Source: Acanthaster planci
Lineage: Eukaryota > Echinodermata > Asteroidea > Valvatida > Acanthasteridae
Assembly (NCBI RefSeq): GCF_001949145.1
Contig: NW_019091404.1
Span: 3,154,885-3,165,245, forward strand
Reading direction: 5' to 3'
Length of the DNA: 10,361 nucleotides
Each line of letters begins with the position of its first letter. The stretch's first letter is position 1. Position numbers and translations under genes: made by a program. The notes below the pieces were generated by a model. That model was not told where the DNA came from. It ran no database searches and saw only the letters and a program-made list of their open reading frames with translations. This document shows, one piece after another, positions 9,201 to 10,361 of this stretch.

Positions 9201-10257
9201 GCTGTTATAAGAGATGCAAAAACAACTACTCAGTCTAGATTTTTGAAATGATTTCTTTTACCCTGGACCGGAAAATTTAATAAATTATCATTTCAGCTAC
9301 AAATCTAACTTCATGTCCTTTTGCCATTCTTTGTTTTGTTTTATTGTTGGTTATGATCAGACTTTCAAGGAAGAAATCAATCCAATGTTAGTGGATAAGC
9401 CCCTGGTTACCAGTAACACTCATTATGCTATGGATGGAACAACATACAATGCCATACTGCAACATCTTCCTGACCAACTGCAAAATGTAAGCTGCAGATA
9501 GAGGAAACATCAGTTCCCTTCAAATCAATCAAATCTGATGATCATGACTACAGAGACGATAGTAAAATAATGATTGGAATGTAATTTATGGTCTCTCAAA
9601 CATCCTGGGCTTTATCTTTAGGATTTGGACAGTAGTACCCAGGGGTGGGGGCGGCTCGTGGGGGGAAAATGCCCCCTACTCTCCCAACAGATTTTTTACT
9701 AAGAATACTTCATAGGTGAGTAGGAAAGAAAGTACTCGGTTTATTGATCAAATATTAGCACCAAAATGCTAAGATAACAACACCAGCAAATAAAAGCAAG
9801 GATGTTGGGACCGTGAGTAAAGTTTTTATATTTTTGTTCTCCCCAACATCGTTTTGAATAATCCTGAAGCCCCCCCTCACATCAAAAGCTGGGCACTAAA
9901 AGGCTCCACTATCTGAGAGTGCAGTCTGAAATAGTTAACATGGCAGACTCCCGATGCATATGCAGCAGTAAAATTGTGTGGTTTGATTGGTTGCTACCAG
10001 AATTTGTCTTCTTCCTTTCCCCAGGTCATCGTCAAGGGAACAATCTTTGCTCGCTTCTCACCTAATCAGAAGATGTCATTAGTGGAGGAGTTCCAACATC
10101 TGGAATATTTTGTGGGGATGTGCGGTGATGGGGCTAATGATTGTGGGGCACTTAAGACTGCCCATGCTGGCATCTCACTATCAGAGGCTGAGGCATCCGT
10201 TGCCTCACCATTCACATCTAAGATCCCCAACATCTCATGTGTGCCTATTCTCATCAG
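203..10257 (+). CDS. ATP13A2/3-like: P5B-type polyamine-transporting ATPase (ATP13A2/ATP13A3-like), 22 exons, 3'-incomplete
   Basis: P5B ATPases use ATP, through an aspartyl-phosphate intermediate, to move polyamines across late-endosomal/lysosomal membranes. That role is family knowledge; the motifs are seen here. The exons join into about 891 codons with all phases matching. In order: hydrophobic N-terminal segment (residues 27-48), M1-M2 (187-226), LVPGD (262-266), TGES (296-299), M3 (379-402), M4 with PPALP (423-427), DKTGT with catalytic Asp466, GDPIDLKM (523-530), KGSPE (605-609), TGDN (701-704) and GDGAND (848-853) inside the P5 signature [10 protein letters not shown]. Family members have roughly 1,180-1,230 residues, so about a quarter (M5-M10 and the tail) is missing beyond the window. 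The RPC motif after the first hydrophobic segment, LNPFY, TRKQ and KGSPE lean towards ATP13A2, but I cannot separate it from ATP13A3 without a tree. All key catalytic residues within the window are intact, so it looks functional. Confidence 0.95.
254..856 (+). other. Intron 1 (predicted, 603 bp)
   Basis: No coding signal is seen. It holds short GATGGTTT-like tandem repeats near 315-340 and a 7-bp stem with a 3-nt loop (342-358, ATTTGGC / GCCAAAT). Just before exon 2 is a perfect 12-bp palindrome, TGTACATGTACA (804-815). An open frame runs into exon 2 from 791, directly after an in-frame TGA at 788-790, so the alternative ATGs at 830 and 833 fall here if exon 1 is wrong. Confidence 0.5.
857..1024 (+). 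CDS. Exon 2: P5B N-terminal membrane segment and RPC motif
   Basis: Residues 18-73. After the family's GY comes a hydrophobic run (27-48), then WKEDWK and the RPC..L..AD pattern. This matches the membrane-inserting N-terminal segment that distinguishes P5 ATPases from other P-type ATPases. The acceptor is CATCAG|GAA behind a pyrimidine-rich tract and the donor is AAG|GTTTGA, a weaker donor than most here. Phase is 0 at both ends. The 3' end is firm; the 5' end depends on exon 1, because the same frame is open back to 791 and could start at the ATG at 833, which has the better Kozak context (A at -3, G at +4). Confidence 0.85.
1186..1244 (+). CDS. Exon 3: N-terminal cytosolic region
   Basis: Residues 74-92 plus two bases of codon 93 ([19 protein letters not shown]), aligning by pattern with the stretch after the first hydrophobic segment in ATP13A2/3. 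Acceptor ACCAG|GAT, donor AG|GTAAGT, phase 0 to 2. A second acceptor at 1131-1132 would give 112 nt and leave phase 1, which breaks the frame into exon 4, so the shorter exon is chosen. Confidence 0.85.
1245..1640 (+). other. Intron 3 (396 bp, T-rich)
   Basis: T-rich, with runs of T around 1410-1450 and 1490-1500. An open frame at 1357-1629 has no recognisable protein pattern and a T-rich composition typical of intron sequence, so it is not called as a gene. It ends in a pyrimidine-containing acceptor, GTTGCAG|T. Confidence 0.75.
1641..1766 (+). CDS. Exon 4: N-terminal cytosolic region, P5B-specific
   Basis: Completes Ser93 and runs to residue 134 plus two bases. It contains [19 protein letters not shown], corresponding to the IRYF/LRYY..(Y/F)xW region of vertebrate ATP13A proteins that precedes the conserved acidic loop. 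Acceptor GCAG|T, donor TTAG|GTAAAA, phase 2 at both ends. The hydrophobic [12 protein letters not shown] is not a membrane span; charged residues interrupt it. Confidence 0.88.
1767..2108 (+). other. Intron 4 (342 bp)
   Basis: AT-rich sequence with no open frame of note and no repeat that I could find. It ends in a strong polypyrimidine tract and acceptor (CCTTCTCTACAG|G). Confidence 0.85.
2109..2189 (+). CDS. Exon 5: conserved GLS/GLT region before M1
   Basis: Residues 135-161 plus two bases, [20 protein letters not shown] then TESQSEQR. The (G)L(S/T) followed by a polar linker and R(K/R)AIYG, which begins exon 6, is the family's signature just before the first transport-core helix. Acceptor CTACAG|G, donor AGAG|GTAAAT, phase 2 at both ends. 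Confidence 0.92.
2190..2554 (+). other. Intron 5 (365 bp), with a tandem duplication
   Basis: No coding pattern. It carries two adjacent 27-bp copies at 2340-2393 (listed separately). The acceptor is TTATGTTTAG|A. Confidence 0.85.
2340..2393 (+). repeat. Two-copy 27-bp tandem duplication
   Basis: Copies at 2340-2366 and 2367-2393 differ at a single base (TTATAAG in the first, TTATGAG in the second). Both are built on ATGATGATTGG and end in GATGATGG. It is a recent slippage-type duplication inside intron 5. Confidence 0.9.
2555..2624 (+). CDS. Exon 6: RAIYGQN motif, entry to transmembrane core
   Basis: Residues 162-185, beginning with the split Arg and [20 protein letters not shown], ending VQE. 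It matches R(K/R)AIYGPN-type sequences of ATP13A2/3 followed by the conserved LLxxE that leads into M1. Acceptor GTTTAG|A, donor GAG|GTAAGC, phase 2 to 0. Confidence 0.95.
2763..2773 (-). other. tRNA B-box-like sequence, possible SINE remnant
   Basis: On the - strand this reads GGTTCAAATCC, matching the Pol III internal B-box pattern GWTCRANNC. No clear A box or cloverleaf is visible at the right distance (about 30-60 nt upstream on the - strand, 2800-2835 in window coordinates), so it is not called as a tRNA gene. It may be a decayed tRNA-derived SINE or a chance match. Confidence 0.2.
2851..2985 (+). CDS. Exon 7: M1 and M2
   Basis: Residues 186-230. It starts [17 protein letters not shown] (M1), continues DEYYYY and a second hydrophobic stretch ending SLYTTRK (M2). 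The LNPFY/FQ.FS..LW and (D/E)YYYY signatures are characteristic of P5B ATPases. M1-M2 link the membrane core to the actuator domain. Acceptor CCTCAG|G with a good pyrimidine tract, donor AAG|GTAGGT, phase 0 at both ends. Confidence 0.97.
3258..3324 (+). CDS. Exon 8: start of actuator domain
   Basis: Residues 231-252 plus one base: QNLTLRNMV followed by [12 protein letters not shown]. It aligns with KQ.(Q/T)LRDMV and the following beta strand in ATP13A2/3, the linker from M2 into the actuator domain. Acceptor GACAG|C, donor AACG|GTGAGC, phase 0 to 1. Confidence 0.92.
3325..3963 (+). other. Intron 8 (639 bp), with small inverted repeats
   Basis: The longest complete intron in the window. No open frame of interest. 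The stretch 3672-3715 carries two neighbouring inverted repeats, and an 8-base C run lies at 3798-3805. The rest is plain AT-rich sequence. It ends at TTGACAG|A. Confidence 0.85.
3672..3715. repeat. Two adjacent small inverted repeats in intron 8
   Basis: GGTGTCA (3672-3678) pairs with TGACACC (3688-3694) across a 9-nt loop. TAGAGT (3703-3708) pairs with ACTCTA (3710-3715) around one central base. The perfect arms are visible; any function is unknown. Confidence 0.6.
3964..4095 (+). CDS. Exon 9: actuator domain, LVPGD to LTG
   Basis: Residues 253-296 plus one base of Gly297. It contains [12 protein letters not shown] (LVPGD at 262-266), C(D)ALL.AG and NESSLTG, the start of the TGES dephosphorylation loop. 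In P-type ATPases the TGES Glu positions water for hydrolysis of the phosphoenzyme; here the Glu is the first full codon of exon 10. Acceptor GACAG|A, donor ACAG|GTGGGA, phase 1 at both ends. Confidence 0.97.
4096..4523 (+). other. Intron 9 (428 bp)
   Basis: No coding pattern. It contains an 8-bp perfect hairpin (GTGTCCTC / GAGGACAC, 4321-4339, 3-nt loop). An open frame begins at 4460 but only becomes protein-like at the exon 10 acceptor. Confidence 0.85.
4321..4339. repeat. Perfect 8-bp hairpin with 3-nt loop
   Basis: GTGTCCTC, loop GGA, GAGGACAC. The stem is perfect and GC-balanced and lies in the middle of intron 9. No T-run follows it, and its role is unknown. Confidence 0.6.
4524..4688 (+). 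CDS. Exon 10: actuator domain, GESVPVTKT and FCGT
   Basis: Residues 297-351 plus one base. It completes TGES (296-299) and continues VPVTKTPL, a polar loop of about 15 residues, then [16 protein letters not shown] and VVVQTG. FCGT..(I/L)Q.R is a P5B hallmark. Acceptor TTACCAG|G, donor ACAG|GTTTGT, phase 1 at both ends. Confidence 0.97.
4689..5089 (+). other. Intron 10 (401 bp)
   Basis: AT-rich sequence with T runs. No open frames, repeats or motifs that I can support. It ends in a strong pyrimidine tract (TTTCTTTCATTCTTATGCAG). Confidence 0.85.
5090..5200 (+). CDS. Exon 11: end of actuator domain and first half of M3
   Basis: Residues 352-388 plus one base: [18 protein letters not shown] followed by the linker [10 protein letters not shown] and the first part of M3 (GMLAVI). 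GF(S/C)TAKG.LV..I(L/M)(Y/H)P.P is conserved across ATP13A2/3. Acceptor TGCAG|G, donor ATTG|GTAGGT, phase 1 at both ends. Confidence 0.97.
5201..5550 (+). other. Intron 11 (350 bp)
   Basis: No coding pattern, repeats or structures that I can support. The frame of exon 11 runs on to a stop at about 5311-5313, so retention would end the protein inside M3. Confidence 0.85.
5551..5597 (+). CDS. Exon 12: second half of M3 (47 nt)
   Basis: Residues 389-404: A (split codon) [15 protein letters not shown]. It finishes helix M3 begun in exon 11. It is the shortest exon of the gene and is supported by phase and by the hydrophobic content the family has at this point (GTIYSIF-like in vertebrates). Acceptor TTCGCAG|C, donor GGA|GTAAGT, phase 1 to 0. 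Confidence 0.9.
5819..6007 (+). CDS. Exon 13: M4 with PPALP and first half of DKTGT
   Basis: Residues 405-467. [13 protein letters not shown] leads to PPALP (423-427), the M4 kink that in P5B pumps helps form the polyamine site. It continues [28 protein letters not shown] and IFCFDK. Asp466 is the residue phosphorylated by ATP. The exon stops exactly after Lys467 at DK|GTAGGT, so the intron splits DKTGT. Acceptor TTATCAG|G, phase 0 at both ends. Confidence 0.98.
6192..6253 (+). CDS. Exon 14: second half of DKTGT ([10 protein letters not shown])
   Basis: Residues 468-487 plus two bases of Arg488. [20 protein letters not shown] continues DK from exon 13 to give [15 protein letters not shown], the P5B phosphorylation motif. 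Acceptor TTGATCAG|A, donor GGAAG|GTTGGT, phase 0 to 2. The 62-nt exon is essential: skipping it removes the catalytic loop and shifts the frame. Confidence 0.96.
6254..6594 (+). other. Intron 14 (341 bp), with a 3' part open in the ATPase frame
   Basis: From an acceptor-like CTCTAG at 6391-6396 to the exon 15 acceptor at 6594 there is no stop in the ATPase frame: 198 nt, 66 codons, phase-compatible with exon 14. A strong donor (GACG|GTGAGT) follows 6556. The - strand is also open at 6403-6654, with no recognisable protein. The short exon 15 fits the family length better, so this stretch is called intron, but see the findings. Confidence 0.7.
6595..6739 (+). CDS. Exon 15: nucleotide-binding domain start ([14 protein letters not shown])
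   Basis: Residues 488-536. It starts RFLPL (Arg split), then a Ser/Thr-rich link, [27 protein letters not shown] and ATGW. The RFLPL/RFLSP beginning and the spacing to ATCHSL agree with ATP13A2 and ATP13A3. Acceptor CTTTTCAG|A, donor TGG|GTAACT, phase 2 to 0. The 3' part is certain; the 5' edge could be extended in frame to 6397. Confidence 0.9.
6890..6985 (+). CDS. Exon 16: variable part of N domain with (R/E)PPK
   Basis: Residues 537-568, charged and polar: [20 protein letters not shown], then [12 protein letters not shown]. It corresponds to the poorly conserved loop after ATGW; only the V.PPK core is shared with vertebrate proteins (VVRPPK). It is shorter than in ATP13A3, which has a longer insertion here. 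Acceptor ATTTTCAG|T, donor AAG|GTAATA, phase 0 at both ends. Confidence 0.88.
6986..7395 (+). other. Intron 16 (410 bp)
   Basis: No coding pattern. It holds a 15-bp palindrome with a one-base centre (TGAGCACAGTGCTCA, 7261-7275). The remainder is AT-rich sequence. Confidence 0.85.
7261..7275. repeat. 15-bp near-perfect palindrome
   Basis: TGAGCAC, central A, GTGCTCA: seven perfect pairs. It resembles a symmetric binding site in shape, but I recognise no specific factor. Confidence 0.5.
7396..7549 (+). CDS. Exon 17: N domain, HFPFSS..QRMSV and KGSPE
   Basis: Residues 569-619 plus one base. [15 protein letters not shown] is followed by LQRMSVIAQ and [12 protein letters not shown], then KPET. 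The (R/H)(Q/H)FPFSS.LQRMSV block and KG(S/A)PE (605-609) shape the ATP pocket; Lys605 is the conserved nucleotide-binding lysine of P-type pumps. Acceptor TTGCCAG|G, donor ACAG|GTGATG, phase 0 to 1. Confidence 0.97.
7615..7632 (+). repeat. ATGTTC hexamer, three copies
   Basis: Three perfect tandem ATGTTC units in intron 17. A short slippage-type repeat with no evident role. Confidence 0.8.
7824..7944 (+). CDS. Exon 18: end of N domain ([13 protein letters not shown])
   Basis: Residues 620-659 plus two bases: [19 protein letters not shown], then LALAWRNL and a C-terminal helix ending NIQ. It matches VPxDF..(M/V)L.(D/S)(F/Y)(T)..G(F/Y)RV(I/V)AL of ATP13A2/3. The acceptor is TTTTTTTGTTTAAG|T, an AAG site after a T run. 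It is chosen because it restores V-P and the frame, whereas the CAG at 7838-7840 enters a stop after a few codons. Donor AAAG|GTATTT, phase 1 to 2. Confidence 0.93.
8154..8278 (+). CDS. Exon 19: P domain return, MQNKLKPET to TVMITG
   Basis: Residues 660-701 plus one base. After a charged helix comes [17 protein letters not shown], then [16 protein letters not shown]. The G..(M/V)xN.LK..T and TVM(I/V)TGD blocks are the P-domain core that grips Mg-phosphate. Acceptor TTGATTAG|G, donor ACAG|GTTAGT, phase 2 to 1. Confidence 0.97.
8279..8716 (+). other. Intron 19 (438 bp), dominated by a minisatellite
   Basis: About half of this intron is the 25-bp repeat array listed separately. Open frames at 8513-8731 and 8538-8720 begin within the array and are artefacts of it. 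The end is ordinary sequence leading to the acceptor TTCGTCAG|G. Confidence 0.85.
8340..8564 (+). repeat. 25-bp minisatellite, nine full copies
   Basis: Nine contiguous 25-bp units, 8340-8564. The unit is GGACAACAGG followed by CTAGCAATAACAGGT. Unit 1 differs by one base (AATAAT). Units 1-3 and 9 have GGACAACAGG, while units 4-8 have GGACAAGAGG. Partial copies flank it (a decayed one around 8325-8339, a fragment from 8565). Every unit contains the palindrome GCTAGC, and eight junctions read CAGGTG, an E-box. No spacers separate the units, so it is not a CRISPR array. Confidence 0.95.
8717..8928 (+). CDS. Exon 20: TGDN motif and P-domain insertion
   Basis: Residues 702-772. It completes TGDN (701-704) and continues [13 protein letters not shown] then [17 protein letters not shown], followed by a polar segment. 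The TGD..(L/M).TA(I/V).VAR.CGM block is strongly conserved. Downstream is the divergent loop found in P5B ATPases between TGDN and FAR. Acceptor CGTCAG|G, donor AAG|GTAAGG, phase 1 to 0. Confidence 0.96.
8929..9360 (+). other. Intron 20 (432 bp), with an 11-bp inverted repeat
   Basis: No coding pattern beyond a short run-on of exon 20 (stop at 8998-9000). CCTGGGCTTG and its complement lie at 8953-8962 and 9045-9054, 11 bp in all when extended (8952-9055). AT-rich otherwise. Confidence 0.85.
8952..9055. repeat. 11-bp inverted repeat in intron 20
   Basis: CCCTGGGCTTG (8952-8962) and CAAGCCCAGGG (9045-9055) are exact complements about 82 nt apart. The first arm begins 23 bases after the exon 20 donor. 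Confidence 0.7.
9361..9486 (+). CDS. Exon 21: P-domain insertion, divergent part
   Basis: Residues 773-814: polar start ([10 protein letters not shown]), then [21 protein letters not shown]. It matches H(F/L)A(M/L)(N/S)G.(S/T)(F/Y)..I(L/V).HF in the vertebrate proteins, the strand and helix before the FAR motif. Acceptor TGATCAG|A, donor AAT|GTAAGC, phase 0 at both ends. The 5' half is poorly conserved, so the exact start relies on phase and splice site. Confidence 0.93.
9487..10024 (+). other. Intron 21 (538 bp), G/C-run rich
   Basis: No coding pattern. It contains G runs of 4, 5 and 6 at 9642-9665, each facing C runs downstream, a 9-bp inverted repeat (9801-9850), and a 7-base C run at 9870-9876. 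The acceptor is TTTCCTTTCCCCAG|G. Possibly a repeat-derived intron, but I recognise no element family. Confidence 0.85.
9801..9850. repeat. 9-bp inverted repeat in intron 21
   Basis: GATGTTGGG (9801-9809) and CCCAACATC (9842-9850) form a perfect 9-bp stem over a 32-nt, T-rich loop. Confidence 0.65.
10025..10257 (+). CDS. Exon 22: FAR motif, GDGAND hinge, P-domain end
   Basis: Residues 815-891 plus two bases. It runs [16 protein letters not shown], then [18 protein letters not shown] (GDGAND 848-853), [17 protein letters not shown], ending [17 protein letters not shown] is a P5-specific hallmark; Asp849 and Asp853 bind Mg2+ in the family. It has FARFSPNQK where vertebrate proteins have FARMAPDQK. 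Acceptor TTCCCCAG|G, donor CAG|GTGAGG, phase 0 to 2. The next exon, leading to M5, lies beyond the window. Confidence 0.97.
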
Positions 10258-10361
10258 GTGAGGAAGATGGAGGATGTGGTCGCTAGATATGTTGTGGTCA
10301 GAGAAGGTGGTCAAGTGGAGAGTATGGTAAAGGGGGCGGGTCAGTGGAAGGTGTGGTAAGA
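10258..10361 (+). other. Start of intron 22, purine-rich, window edge
   Basis: G- and purine-rich with related blocks: GGTCAAGTGGAGAGTATGGT (10309-10328) and GGTCAGTGGAAGGTGTGGT (10339-10357), 30 bp apart. This suggests a degenerate tandem repeat running off the end of the window. Confidence 0.6.

Noticed and set aside
10066-10314. Minus-strand open frame over exon 22
   Set aside because: Antisense shadow of the conserved GDGAND exon.

Overview
The window is intron-rich animal nuclear DNA. Its short exons (47-233 nt), GT-AG introns of 150-640 nt and AT-rich, low-complexity introns fit an invertebrate metazoan. The species cannot be named from this sequence. I found no bacterial operon, phage or CRISPR locus.

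One gene on the + strand explains nearly all the coding signal. It is a P5B-type ATPase of the ATP13A2/ATP13A3 family, the late-endosomal/lysosomal polyamine transporters. I traced 22 coding exons from position 203 to 10257. They join without a frame break into about 891 codons: 2675 nt, ending with two bases of a split codon. Every junction is GT-AG and every phase agrees with the next exon. In order the exons encode a short N-terminus and the P5B membrane-embedded N-terminal hydrophobic segment (exons 1-2), the N-terminal cytosolic region (exons 3-6), M1-M2 (exon 7), the actuator domain with LVPGD and TGES (exons 8-11), M3 (exons 11-12), M4 with PPALP (exon 13), the phosphorylation site DKTGT split across exons 13/14, the nucleotide-binding domain with KGSPE (exons 15-18), and the rest of the P domain with TGDN and GDGAND (exons 19-22). 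The window ends in intron 22, so M5-M10 and the C-terminus lie outside it.

The 5' region (1-202) holds a good TATA-like box and a possible 5' UTR. Exon 1 is the least certain exon. The introns hold a nine-copy 25-bp minisatellite (intron 19), a 27-bp tandem duplication (intron 5), several small inverted repeats, G/C-rich runs, and a possible tRNA-derived (SINE-like) B-box fragment in intron 6.

The points most worth checking are in the splicing: an in-frame 66-codon upstream acceptor, or a poison exon, in front of exon 15; an AAG acceptor for exon 18 that must outcompete a nearby CAG; and the E-box-bearing minisatellite. I saw no convincing undescribed system; this is mostly one well-known gene family with some interesting intronic structure.
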